Part shown: piece after piece, positions 8,286 to 16,360 of the stretch
Position numbering within the stretch: position 1 is the stretch's first letter
Layout of the letters: each line of letters opens with the position of its first letter
NCBI GenBank assembly: GCA_937127165.1
Contig: CAKZLR010000018.1
Location: forward strand, 1 to 34,346
Origin: an uncultured Candidatus Peregrinibacteria bacterium
Lineage (GTDB): Bacteria; Patescibacteriota; JACMRA01
Direction of reading: 5' to 3'
Length of the DNA stretch: 34,346 nucleotides
The notes under the pieces: generated by a model
Told to the model about the DNA's origin: nothing
The model's input: the letters and a program-made list of their open reading frames with translations, nothing else
Database searches by the model: none
Position numbers and translations under genes: made by a program

Positions 8286-8639
8286 TTATTTTACCGCAAA
8301 TTTAATTTCTAAATTATGTTTTGGATTTTTTTCTGGGGGGTTTAGGACTTTTTGAAATTCGTTTTCTAAGTCTTGGAAGTTAATTTTAAGAATTGATAGA
8401 ATAGTAGGATCGGTGCTAGTTATTTTAATAGTGATAGTTTTGGAGCTGCTTTTAACAAAAATATTAGCACTTGATTCAGATAATTGAAGATTGGTTTTAG
8501 CAAAATCCCAAAAAACAGCATTAACCAGCTTAAAAATATAAGCCTCGTGCCACAATCTATATTTTTTGGTACGCATTAAAGTTTGTCTTAGATTTCCGAA
8601 CATTTTGACAAAAAACTTTTTTATAGTAAAAAAACCCAA
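8286..8639 (-). CDS. Hypothetical protein, possibly DUF721/DciA-like
   Basis: A 117-residue protein divergent from def with 9 bases between the starts, so the two share a promoter region. The central part (WHEAYIFKLVNAVFWDFAK, then a strand-rich NIFVKSSSKTITIKITS, then a helix ILKINFQDLENEFQKVL) has the helix-strand-helix order and spacing of DUF721/DciA-type domains, in which a segment like VLTVRVSSPALAQEL precedes a helix with INE. DciA helps load the replicative helicase in many bacteria. Conservation visible by eye is weak, so the family is a suggestion only. The start with no upstream leader fits this genome's short leaders. Confidence 0.55.
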   Translation of the reverse strand: MGFFTIKKFFVKMFGNLRQTLMRTKKYRLWHEAYIFKLVNAVFWDFAKTNLQLSESSANIFVKSSSKTITIKITSTDPTILSILKINFQDLENEFQKVLNPPEKNPKHNLEIKFAVK

Positions 8640-8648
8640 TTAGATTAT

Positions 8649-9119
8649 ATGCTGCAAATAGTCAAATATCCTGACCCTATTTTAGAATCTGAATGTCAAG
8701 AAGTTGCTTTTCCTTTGAGCGAGGAAGATAAAGAGCTTATTGCAGATATGATTGCCACCATGGACTCTGTCCAGGGTGCTGGACTAGCGGCCAACCAAGT
8801 AGGGGTAAGTAAAAAAATTTGTGTTATCAAAATGATCAAAAAACACAAAAGGGTAAAAACCGAAAATTTAGTCTTAATCAATCCAAAAATAATTATGGAG
8901 AGTGCTGTCAGGTGTCTTTTTCCTGAAGGATGTTTGAGTTTGCCCGGTAAGTATTATTACGTAGAAAGGCCTTGTAATATTATTGTTCAGTATCAAGACG
9001 AAAATGGCAAAATTAGAAAACTACAAGCTAACAAATTTTTATCTAGTCAGATTCAACACGAAGTTGATCATTTGTATGGAATTTTTTACACTTCTAAAGC
9101 TAGAGAAGAGATTAAATAG
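8649..9119 (+). CDS. def: Peptide deformylase
   Basis: Removes the formyl group from the first methionine of new proteins at the ribosome. All three motifs of the family are intact: GAGLAANQVG (residues 43-52), EGCLSLPG with metal ligand Cys95, and QHEVDHL with metal ligands His137 and His141 and catalytic Glu138. The length of 156 residues is normal. A divergent gene starts 9 bases away on the other strand. No methionyl-tRNA formyltransferase gene is in the window. Confidence 0.97.
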   Translation: MLQIVKYPDPILESECQEVAFPLSEEDKELIADMIATMDSVQGAGLAANQVGVSKKICVIKMIKKHKRVKTENLVLINPKIIMESAVRCLFPEGCLSLPGKYYYVERPCNIIVQYQDENGKIRKLQANKFLSSQIQHEVDHLYGIFYTSKAREEIK

Positions 9120-9230
9120 GATGAACTAACCGAGACTAACTCTTGATTTTTAGGGTTTTGTCTTTTGAGTCGTTTTTTGTATTTTTTCTAAAATTTAGTT
9201 TTTTGAAATTGGTTTGCGGTGCTTCATTTT

Positions 9231-10481
9231 TTAATCTAAATCGTTATTTGAGTTTTTTGATGGAATAAATTTGGTTGCTAAAAGAGTGGTAATAGGTACA
9301 GCCAACAATAGACCCACGCTACCTCCCATAGTTCTAACTACTTCTTCTATAATCATTTCATTGTTAAGAATAATCCACAGTGGGTTACCGGTGCCAATGG
9401 TTAGCAATAACATCAAAGGTAAAGCTCCGCCAGCATACACCAAGGCCAAAGTGTTGACCATTGAGACTACATGTTCTTTACCTACATTCATAGCTCTCCA
9501 AAAAAGCTCTAAACCACTAAGTTTTGGATTAGCTTTGTGAATTTCTTCAACAATAGCAGCTTGGGTCGTGGCTACATCGTCCAAAATTCCGATGGTACCA
9601 ATGATTATTCCAGCTAGCAAAATACCTTGTATATTTAAGTAATTGTTTAGTTTGTTTGAAATTAAATAGAAAGCTTCGTCACTGCCAATTCCTGACAGTC
9701 TAGTCAGGCCAACAGCCCAAATAGAGAATAAGGTTACGACCAAAATAGTTATCATGATGGAGACTATGGAAATAGTAGATTTTTTGTTGAAACCGTGTGA
9801 AAGATAGGTAGAAACTAAAACAATTATTAAGCTACTGACAAAGGTTATCCAGTATATATTAGCTCCTCCTATTACTTGGGGTAAGAAAAACAGCACCAAT
9901 ACGATAATACTAAAAGTCAATCCTAAAAAAGAGCTTAAACCTTTGAAACCAGATAAAAGTACAACTAAAAGAATAAAGATAAATATTAAATATATGACAA
10001 AATCGATTCTATAAAAATCAGCAAAACTATAAGTTGGTTCCCTTTGACTATCTCCAAAATCTAATTCCCTGACTATAATAGCCGAACCAACTTTAAGTGG
10101 TTCAAGGGTGCTATAAGTAAACACTTCAATATTCACTACTTTACCTTTCTTTGGCCCCTCAACCAGTTCTACTTCAACATTTTGTTGGGTCATATTTATC
10201 CCTAATGGACTCGGTTGAGACTCTCTGGTAATCTCGCTTTTGACTATACCTTTATAAAAATTAATACTGGGCAAGTTTTGACCTTCAAATACAACTTGTT
10301 GCTGAGTGACTCGTCTTTCTTGATCTTTTTGGAGAGTGTTTTGAGCGATGGGGCTAAGAATAGCAAAACTCGTAAGTACGATAAGCAAAGCTAGCAACAA
10401 AGTTAGCAAATTTTTGATTAGTCTAGCTTTTGGAGAATCTGTATTTTGATTTGTCAAAAAGTTTACAAATTTAGACATCAT
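9231..10481 (-). CDS. YibE/F family multipass membrane protein
   Basis: A 416-residue protein with one N-terminal helix (about 22-42), an extracytoplasmic beta-rich region (about 60-155), and then about seven transmembrane helices. The family signature GTIGILDDVATTQAA (Asp301, Asp302) is present, as are the GKEHVVSMVNTLALVYAG and ALPLMLLL segments. YibE/F proteins are widespread in Firmicutes and CPR bacteria; transport has been suggested but the function is unproven. The gene stands alone on the minus strand. Start: two ATGs in a row (10481 and 10478). The family call is firm, the role unknown. Confidence 0.9.
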   Translation of the reverse strand: MMSKFVNFLTNQNTDSPKARLIKNLLTLLLALLIVLTSFAILSPIAQNTLQKDQERRVTQQQVVFEGQNLPSINFYKGIVKSEITRESQPSPLGINMTQQNVEVELVEGPKKGKVVNIEVFTYSTLEPLKVGSAIIVRELDFGDSQREPTYSFADFYRIDFVIYLIFIFILLVVLLSGFKGLSSFLGLTFSIIVLVLFFLPQVIGGANIYWITFVSSLIIVLVSTYLSHGFNKKSTISIVSIMITILVVTLFSIWAVGLTRLSGIGSDEAFYLISNKLNNYLNIQGILLAGIIIGTIGILDDVATTQAAIVEEIHKANPKLSGLELFWRAMNVGKEHVVSMVNTLALVYAGGALPLMLLLTIGTGNPLWIILNNEMIIEEVVRTMGGSVGLLLAVPITTLLATKFIPSKNSNNDLD

Positions 10482-10845
10482 CTTCTATGAAGAATTAGTG
10501 TTATGTAACAATTTTTGTAAAGAGATTTTGAAGTTGAAGCAAGTTTTTTATATTATATTTTAGAGATACTATCCTTTTACAATTTTTATTTTTACAATTT
10601 AATTATTTAATTTTAAAGTTTAGATAAAATTAACTTATAAGACTAAATGGTTCACAACCAAATTAAAAAACCTCTTAAAATTCTTCTCTTAAGGAGTGTT
10701 AACTGTGTTGTTTGGGTTAGTTTGTTAGAATTTGAAGTAGATTTAACATTTTTTACTACAAAAAGTGAGTTATAAACATAAAAACTTGACTAAAAGCCAG
10801 TCCTTGTTTACTAGTTCTACTTAGACAAGAAACTAAGTTAAAACT
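10482..10845. other. Divergent intergenic region between the YibE/F and TPR-like genes
   Basis: Contains the promoter at 10786-10814 for the rightward genes. The rest is AT-rich with no open frame. A short imperfect inverted repeat, CTTAAAATTCTTCTCTTAAG, lies near 10675-10694. Confidence 0.5.
10786..10814 (+). promoter_or_regulatory. Promoter of the TPR-like protein-ruvA operon
   Basis: TTGACT (10786-10791), exactly 17 bases, then TACTAG (10809-10814). Transcription should start near 10821, about 25 bases before the ATG. The spacer resembles the spacer of the pilB promoter. Confidence 0.5.
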
Positions 10846-11769
10846 ATGTTATTCGTTTTTTTCAGCTTTTTAGCTACTTTGCTGTTTGGTTTTAGCTTGT
10901 TATTGCTTGTAAATTATGCTCTTGTTGATTGGGAAAAAAATCGGGTTGAGGACTTAGCAAGACAAATCAGACAGCAAGATAGTGTGTCTAATACAAATAA
11001 TATCCTAAGTAAGACTGTTTCTAGTCATAGATTTACTAATGTGGATCTGAAAGACAATTTAAGATCAAGAATTACCCGTCAATCTATTAGTGAGACTGCC
11101 AGTCAAATTTATACAAAAACTATAACTACTATAAAAAATCAAGACTATGCAGGCTGGTGGCAAAAAATAGTTCAAGAGTTTAATAGACTAAAGCAGGATT
11201 GGTTAGGAACTGTTAAAAGTTGGTTAAAATTTTTGATTAGTTTAGCCAGATCCGTAGACGAGAATGAAAAAACAGCAAATCAGATAGACACAGAAAAAGA
11301 AAAAAATCAAATTGCTCACGTAGTTGAGAAAGTTAAAGGGAATAGCCAAATTTATGACCAGTCGAAACCTAGTTTGAATTATATTATTAACGATGCTGCC
11401 AGTACTTTTGAACTGGTAGGCGGGTCTTCTCAGACTCAAACACCCTCTCAATCTACATTTCAAACACCTTCTGTTTTAGAAGATAAGCCCAAAGAACGAC
11501 AACAAGATCCTGCTACTATTGCTCTTGGAGCAGCTTTTGATAAACCTAAAACGGACAAAGATATGACTCAGTTTGAAAAAATAGAAAGAAAGATATTAGA
11601 TAGGCTTCAAGAATCTGGACTAAAAGATTATGATATTTGGTTACAACTTGGTGATTTTTACTTAAAATACGACGAGAAAGAAAAAGCTAAAGAAATATAT
11701 GCTTTGGTGCTAAAGCAAGCTGATGGAGAACAGAAAGAAATAGCTCGCAACCGTTTAATTAGTTTCTAA
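10846..11769 (+). CDS. Membrane-anchored protein with C-terminal TPR-like repeat
   Basis: A 307-residue protein. Residues 1-26 form a transmembrane anchor (LFVFFSFLATLLFGFSLLLLVNYAL). A long charged, helix-rich middle follows, then a Ser/Gln/Thr-rich linker (SSQTQTPSQSTFQTPS), and a final helical hairpin (YDIWLQLGDFYLKYDEKEKAKEIYALVL) typical of one tetratricopeptide repeat. This suggests a cytoplasmic protein-binding tail on a membrane anchor. The stop codon is one base from the ruvA start, so the two are co-transcribed. The pairing with ruvA need not be functional. I recognise no named family. Confidence 0.6.
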   Translation: MLFVFFSFLATLLFGFSLLLLVNYALVDWEKNRVEDLARQIRQQDSVSNTNNILSKTVSSHRFTNVDLKDNLRSRITRQSISETASQIYTKTITTIKNQDYAGWWQKIVQEFNRLKQDWLGTVKSWLKFLISLARSVDENEKTANQIDTEKEKNQIAHVVEKVKGNSQIYDQSKPSLNYIINDAASTFELVGGSSQTQTPSQSTFQTPSVLEDKPKERQQDPATIALGAAFDKPKTDKDMTQFEKIERKILDRLQESGLKDYDIWLQLGDFYLKYDEKEKAKEIYALVLKQADGEQKEIARNRLISF

Positions 11770-11770
11770 T

Positions 11771-12367
11771 ATGATAGCTTATTTAAGTGGTAAAGTTGTT
11801 GCTTCGTTCATTGGTCAAATTATTCTCAAACTTCCTTCAGGTGTGGGTTATCTTGTTCAGGTTCCGCCAACTCGTACTTTTATGGTTAATGAAAGCGTAG
11901 ATCTGTTTATTTTGGAAGTCCAGAGGGAAAACAGATCAGACCTTTTTGGTTTCACTGAATTAAAAGACAGGGAATGGGTAGAAAAGCTACTTAAGGTAGA
12001 TGGTGTTGGTCCTAAAACCGCTGCTCAAGTAATTTATGTCTTAGGCTACGAGGGGGTTTCTAGTGCAATCAAAAATAACGATGTAAAAACACTTTCCGCA
12101 ATAAAAGGTTTAGGCCAAAAAACCGCTAAAAAAATTATTTTAGAGATCAAATCTAAAGAAATTGAGATGGAAGACCTGGATCAACAAGATAAGACTACTT
12201 GGCAGGGTGGTGTGGCTACTTCCTTTGCTGAAACTCTATCAAATTTAGGTTATAAAAGGGATGAAATAGTAAGAGTTATAAGTCGTCTAAAGGCAGAAGA
12301 TTTATGGAATGAGAAAGACCTCTCAGGTATGATTAAACAGAGTTTAAAATATTTAGCTAAGAAATAA
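11771..12367 (+). CDS. ruvA: Holliday junction DNA helicase subunit RuvA
   Basis: RuvA binds four-way DNA junctions as a tetramer and loads RuvB for branch migration. The protein starts MIAYLSGKVV, the normal beginning of the OB-fold domain. It has two helix-hairpin-helix motifs, LLKVDGVGPKTAAQVI (about 73-88) and LSAIKGLGQKTAKKIILEIK (about 108-127), and a C-terminal domain (SNLGYKRDEIVRVISRL) that contacts RuvB. The length of 198 residues is normal. It follows the TPR-like gene by one base. ruvB and ruvC are not in the window, so the usual ruvCAB cluster is broken up. Confidence 0.96.
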   Translation: MIAYLSGKVVASFIGQIILKLPSGVGYLVQVPPTRTFMVNESVDLFILEVQRENRSDLFGFTELKDREWVEKLLKVDGVGPKTAAQVIYVLGYEGVSSAIKNNDVKTLSAIKGLGQKTAKKIILEIKSKEIEMEDLDQQDKTTWQGGVATSFAETLSNLGYKRDEIVRVISRLKAEDLWNEKDLSGMIKQSLKYLAKK

Positions 12368-12455
12368 TCTTTATAAAAATCAGAAAATAATTTGTTAAAA
12401 ACTTAATTATACTAATTAAATTATATTATAAATTATGTTAATAATAAAATATACC

Positions 12456-12535
12456 AAGGATTAGGTTGAATTTCAAAATTCCAACTAGAATTCCAACCAG
12501 AACTAATTTTGAAGATACTAGATAAACCTATCCTT
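12456..12535 (+). other. Nested hairpin downstream of ruvA, candidate structured RNA
   Basis: AAGGATTAGG (12456-12465) pairs with CCTATCCTT (12527-12535) with one bulged T. Inside it CAAAATT (12474-12480) pairs with AATTTTG (12505-12511). The central loop carries a near-direct repeat (AATTCCAAC twice). No U-run follows, so it does not look like a simple terminator. Confidence 0.3.
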
Positions 12536-12646
12536 ACGACCTCAGCGAACCAATATTACGAACTAACACAATCACTTTTCGGAAAGTAGATATTCCATTT
12601 TTAGTCTAGAAACGGGCTGTGTACCTTCTCTGAAATTTGCTTAAAA

Positions 12647-13192
12647 TTATTCTCTTCTATCTCTAAATGGATTGAAAAACTTAATTTGGTTGTTCTCTTC
12701 TGTTGGTATCTCGGGTTGAACTTGGGCAGCTTGATTTTGCTCCGGAGTTGTAGTTTGGTTTTGGTATGCTTCTTTTGGTTTTGAGACTCCTTCAGATTTT
12801 GGAGCATTATCGAACTTTTGTTGAATATTTTTTTGGGTTTCTGGGAACAATTCTTGCAAAATCTCAGTGTTGATTTGGTTGACACTTTCTGGGGCATCCT
12901 GAAGAGCTTTAGCTACAATTTCCAGTAAATCATCTAAAGGCAAATTTTTATAACCTTGAGGTTTAGCTTGTATTTGCTCAGCAATTTCTTTTGGTTTTAT
13001 TTTTTTAAGAAGAGCGAAATTAATTAAATCAAGAAAAGTATCTAAATTCTGTTTAAGATTCGGCTCGATTGCGCCACCATAAACAGACACGATTTTTGGA
13101 CCTTCAGGATCATAAATAAGACTAACTAGTAGGTTACCAAAATTGGCAGTTTGCACGACTTGTTCTAATCTTAGACTATACTTGTTTGGCAT
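12647..13192 (-). CDS. Stand-alone TSCPD-like protein, paralogue of the neighbour's C-terminus
   Basis: A 181-residue protein. Residues 1-115 align well with the last 130 residues of the gene just upstream: LEQVVQTANFGNLLVSLIYD here against LEKLEQLLKTTDYGDMLLTITYD-type sequence there, then GPKIVSV against GPRIVSL, FLDLINFALLKKIKPKEIAEQI against FLELINFILINNIEPRFLSEKL, and NLPLDDLLEIV against NLPIKAILQFI. The pattern matches the TSCPD domain found at the C-terminus of B12-dependent ribonucleotide reductases (a GNLYVTV strand, an ISLALRSGVDPEEIIEQL helix, a SLPDAIA helix), but the characteristic cysteines are missing. Residues 120-181 are low-complexity, rich in Gln, Pro and Glu. The start lies 11 bases downstream of the larger gene's stop, so the two form an operon. 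Confidence 0.7.
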   Translation of the reverse strand: MPNKYSLRLEQVVQTANFGNLLVSLIYDPEGPKIVSVYGGAIEPNLKQNLDTFLDLINFALLKKIKPKEIAEQIQAKPQGYKNLPLDDLLEIVAKALQDAPESVNQINTEILQELFPETQKNIQQKFDNAPKSEGVSKPKEAYQNQTTTPEQNQAAQVQPEIPTEENNQIKFFNPFRDRRE

Positions 13193-13203
13193 AAAAAAAT
13201 AGT

Positions 13204-15156
13204 TTATTTTGAAACTGAATTAAGTATAATATGGTTTTCTATTTTGTTCAAGTTATTTTCGTCAATTTGTTCAACTATTTCTGGTCTTATTTCTTGCACA
13301 CAACTTGGTGCGGCTCTCAAAGAGCCACTAATAAATTGCAGAATCGCTTTGATAGGTAAGTTGATGTGCTCATATTTAGCATACTCTAGTTTTTCTGATA
13401 AAAATCTAGGTTCAATATTGTTGATTAAGATAAAGTTAATCAGCTCTAAGAACAGATCTAAAGTGTTTTGTAAATCTGGTGGTAAATCTCTACCTTTAAG
13501 AGATACAATCCTAGGACCCCTTGCATCATATGTAATCGTGAGCAACATATCCCCATAATCAGTAGTTTTAAGTAGCTGTTCTAATTTTAGCACATACTTA
13601 GATAAAGAACCTAAGTTAGTTGCCAAAATTTCAGGTTTGTATTGGTGATGAGTGGTGTTTGGGGTTATTTGATAGTTTTCTGGTGGAAGTTTAGATTCTA
13701 ATTCCTGTTGTTTTTTAATAGCTTGCTTAAGAGTATTTTGTAATTCTAAAATGATAGAGCGTTGAGAACTGGCCTTTTGAATCAAAATTTGTATATATTG
13801 AGGCAATTCTTTTGAATCTAAATCGACCCATTCAAGCTTATTACTATTTGCAAAATATTTAGAGTCTATTAAAAACCCTAAGTGTAAAGTGGATTCTTTT
13901 GTTTCTTTAATTTCTGTTGTAGAAACCAAACTAGAAGTAACAGTGCCATAGAAATCAAAATATTCGTTCAGAAAGCTTTGTAAAACCTCTTCAGATTCTT
14001 TATTTTCTTTAAAATTGGTTGATGGAAGCTTAATCACACCTTCAGACCGTTTGTCAATAGCTATCAAATTCTTATTAAAATTTATTATCAGAGCATTCAA
14101 AACTATTTGTGATTTTGGCTCTATTGTTGATTTTTCTCGTTGGTTGATTGTAGCTAAAAGATCTGACAATTCGACAACTGACAACTCATTTTCGTTCCAT
14201 AATTTTTCTTCAGTTTCTTTATTTCCGTCAGTTAATCTATAAAGAGTTTGATTTTTTTCTGGTTGGACATCAATATCAACCACTTGTAAAATTTTAGATT
14301 GACCATCAATTGTTACTCTAACAAGTTCACCAATTTGAAACATCGGTTCATCTATCTTAGGTAGATCGGTTTTGGTAATTACAGGGTGATTATCGTCTTG
14401 TGAAGAAGTAAATTGTGTAGTATCAATAGTGGTTGGGGGTGAGTATTGATCTCTATCACTCCAAACTTGCCAAGGTTGACTTTGAGGGAAAAGTAAAATA
14501 CTACTATTCCTTCTAGGAATTAATTCGAAGGGGCTTTGTAGGATTGTATTTTGGTCAAAAATCTTATAGAGATCTGTACCATTTTTAATTTCTCCTGTGT
14601 TTTTGTTATACCAAAACTCGAAAGATTTTGGTCTAAGGTGTTTTTTAATTTTTTCCCAGGCCAAGCAAGGACCTTTTTCTTCGGCTAACGATTCACTGGC
14701 TCGATAGGCTTTATTACTAATGAAGTTACCAATATAATTAATTATATCTAACTCGTTGATATGTTTGTTTTGTTCTAGAAAATCATCAAAATCAGCTATT
14801 CCAATAGCAATTTTTCGATATTGAGCGACTACAGCCAAAGCCTCAGGACTAAATTGAATTTTATCAAGTAAGGCATCCAAAAATCTAACAGCTGTCTCGA
14901 TTGTATCTTGTAAGAGACTTTCATCCAAAGCTTTTTGATTATCTAAATATTTACACAGTAGGATATCTCCATATGTGGTAGCAGGTTTAGTTTGGGTTTT
15001 GTCCTGATATAAAAGCTCTAATGTCTTGTTGCTAACAACAAAAAGTCTTCTGGCGTGTAATACTTCTGTATATTTCTTCTCCCAAAATTTTCTCAATTCC
15101 GGAGTACTCTCAGTTTCCGCTGCCAACTTAAGCAGTCTTTCCAAGACAGATGACAT
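13204..15156 (-). CDS. Chimeric RNR-derived protein: RNR-like, SH3-like, Nudix-like and TSCPD-like regions
   Basis: A 650-residue protein. Residues 25-50 (WEKKYTEVLHARRLFVVSN) resemble the N-terminal PNSPTLMNAG region of ribonucleotide reductase large subunits. Residues 63-170 resemble a C-terminal RNR segment: AVRFLDALLD (89-98), YRKIAIGIADFDDFL (113-127), AYRASESLAEEKGP (150-163), compare AVRFLDNVID, NRKIGLGVMGFADLL and AYxxSxELAxEKGPF. The central barrel with the catalytic NxCxE motif is absent. Residues 272-330 look SH3/KOW-like. Residues 350-450 look like a Nudix fold without its catalytic box (IKLPSTNFKENKESEEVL). A coiled coil spans 455-490, and 520-612 is TSCPD-like without cysteines. 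Reductase activity is therefore not expected; a regulatory or nucleotide-sensing role is inference. A strong promoter ends about 8 bases before the ATG. Confidence 0.7.
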   Translation of the reverse strand: MSSVLERLLKLAAETESTPELRKFWEKKYTEVLHARRLFVVSNKTLELLYQDKTQTKPATTYGDILLCKYLDNQKALDESLLQDTIETAVRFLDALLDKIQFSPEALAVVAQYRKIAIGIADFDDFLEQNKHINELDIINYIGNFISNKAYRASESLAEEKGPCLAWEKIKKHLRPKSFEFWYNKNTGEIKNGTDLYKIFDQNTILQSPFELIPRRNSSILLFPQSQPWQVWSDRDQYSPPTTIDTTQFTSSQDDNHPVITKTDLPKIDEPMFQIGELVRVTIDGQSKILQVVDIDVQPEKNQTLYRLTDGNKETEEKLWNENELSVVELSDLLATINQREKSTIEPKSQIVLNALIINFNKNLIAIDKRSEGVIKLPSTNFKENKESEEVLQSFLNEYFDFYGTVTSSLVSTTEIKETKESTLHLGFLIDSKYFANSNKLEWVDLDSKELPQYIQILIQKASSQRSIILELQNTLKQAIKKQQELESKLPPENYQITPNTTHHQYKPEILATNLGSLSKYVLKLEQLLKTTDYGDMLLTITYDARGPRIVSLKGRDLPPDLQNTLDLFLELINFILINNIEPRFLSEKLEYAKYEHINLPIKAILQFISGSLRAAPSCVQEIRPEIVEQIDENNLNKIENHIILNSVSK

Positions 15157-15164
15157 ATAGAGTT

Positions 15165-15193
15165 ATTATAGCAAATTTCTTTTTGATTGGCAA
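15165..15193 (-). promoter_or_regulatory. Leaderless promoter of the RNR-like operon
   Basis: On the minus strand: TTGCCA, 17 bases, then TGC directly before a perfect TATAAT (extended -10). Only 8 bases separate the -10 box from the ATG at 15156, so transcription should begin at or within a base or two of the start codon. Confidence 0.7.
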
Positions 15194-15623
15194 GGGTGTA
15201 GATGTCTCATTTATGTTTTTACAGCATAGTAGGAATATTGAAATTAAGCTAAATAATATCTATTTTATCTACTCTATATTGTGGTAAAGTCTATAAAGAC
15301 AGCTTTATGGCGTCTCGGGTTAGATACACCATTTTTACAAAGATTTTTCAGAAAGGATGAATACTACAAAGTTACTACAAAAAATATAAAAAATTTTTAA
15401 ATCATTATCTTTTTTGGCTCAACACTATACCTCAATCTAACAAACCAGTAAAATATGGTTATTTGGTTATTAAAAGTACTTTTACTTAAAGCAAGCGAAG
15501 CATGTTTATGATAACGGACTACGACCTATAAGCAACTCAAAAATTCTTTGCTCGAAAAATTAAACCAAAGACAAACTACAAAAACCCTAAATCTCTAATG
15601 ACTTTTTAAGTCTTTTACTAAAC
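15194..15623. other. Intergenic region between the RDD gene and the RNR-like operon
   Basis: About 430 bases without a gene. A small hairpin ATAAAG-ACAG-CTTTAT lies near 15293-15308, and GACTTTTTAAGTC near 15600-15612 could be part of a weak terminator for the RDD gene. I see no B12-riboswitch element. Confidence 0.45.
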
Positions 15624-16349
15624 CTATTTTTTCACTACCACACAGCTGGCAATCATATCATGTAAAGTCTGTCTTTTTTCTGTAAACAATACCATCAAAT
15701 GACCAATTCCGAAAGTGAACCCAGTGATTATTTTAGCAAAATTTCTACCAGTAGCTCTGGCAAAACTGATTTTGTTGCCATTCAAATCTGTTACTTTTAG
15801 CCCTAGAACTAGCTTGCCTACGGTTCCTTGATATTCTGAAGATTCCATAATAGAATAATATAACCAAGTAAATACAAGTGATGTTATGTGGACCATGATA
15901 AGTAGAAAAATTATTGATCTAAAAAAACTAAAAAAAGCTTCTTGTGCAATTTTCTCCTCTTCTGGAGTTAAATTCAGTTCTTTTCCACTAACAGTTATCG
16001 TATTGGATGAAGGTCTGTTGTTTATCAAATTGTTATTACTATTTCTTCTATCTGAAGATTTTTCTAACCTTTCTAGAGTTGTTTCTAATTCAGAAAAAGA
16101 ATTAATCATAGAAGGTAAAAACGGTATTGCAACAACAAACGATAATATAGAACTTATTACAGATATAACTAAAAAATCTACAAAGTAGCCACCAATTCTT
16201 TCCCAAAAACTAGCATAAACAAGATTGTTCTGGTAGTTTAAGTTAGAATTATTTCCAGGTTGAGGTCGGTAATATTGATTGGTGGGTGTTGTTTGAACAA
16301 ATCCTGCTTCATCTTGAGAAAAGCCTTGTTGTGGAGTAGTTGGTTGCAT
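15624..16349 (-). CDS. RDD family membrane protein
   Basis: A 241-residue membrane protein. Residues 1-45 are a Gln/Asn/Pro-rich cytoplasmic tail. The RDD signature follows: FWERIGGYFVDFLV with Arg51 and Asp58. A helix, a polar loop of about 80 residues with an Asn/Ser-rich patch (RRNSNNNLINN), and further helices come next. The C-terminal half shows GTVGKLVLGLKVTDLNGNKISFARATGRNFAKI and the final RQTLHDMIASCVVV, both typical of the family. RDD proteins are small membrane proteins of mostly unknown function; some are linked to ion exchange. The gene starts 11 bases after the ValRS-like gene on the same strand, so the two are probably co-transcribed. Confidence 0.88.
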   Translation of the reverse strand: MQPTTPQQGFSQDEAGFVQTTPTNQYYRPQPGNNSNLNYQNNLVYASFWERIGGYFVDFLVISVISSILSFVVAIPFLPSMINSFSELETTLERLEKSSDRRNSNNNLINNRPSSNTITVSGKELNLTPEEEKIAQEAFFSFFRSIIFLLIMVHITSLVFTWLYYSIMESSEYQGTVGKLVLGLKVTDLNGNKISFARATGRNFAKIITGFTFGIGHLMVLFTEKRQTLHDMIASCVVVKK

Positions 16350-16360
16350 AATACTAAAAA

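Noticed and set aside
12601-12897. Second minus-strand open frame overlapping the TSCPD-like gene
   Set aside because: Out-of-frame shadow of the low-complexity tail; the other frame carries the domain similarity.
15194-15623. B12 (cobalamin) riboswitch upstream of the RNR-like operon
   Set aside because: I found no B12-box-like sequence, and the promoter at 15165-15193 lies downstream of this region and would exclude it from the transcript.
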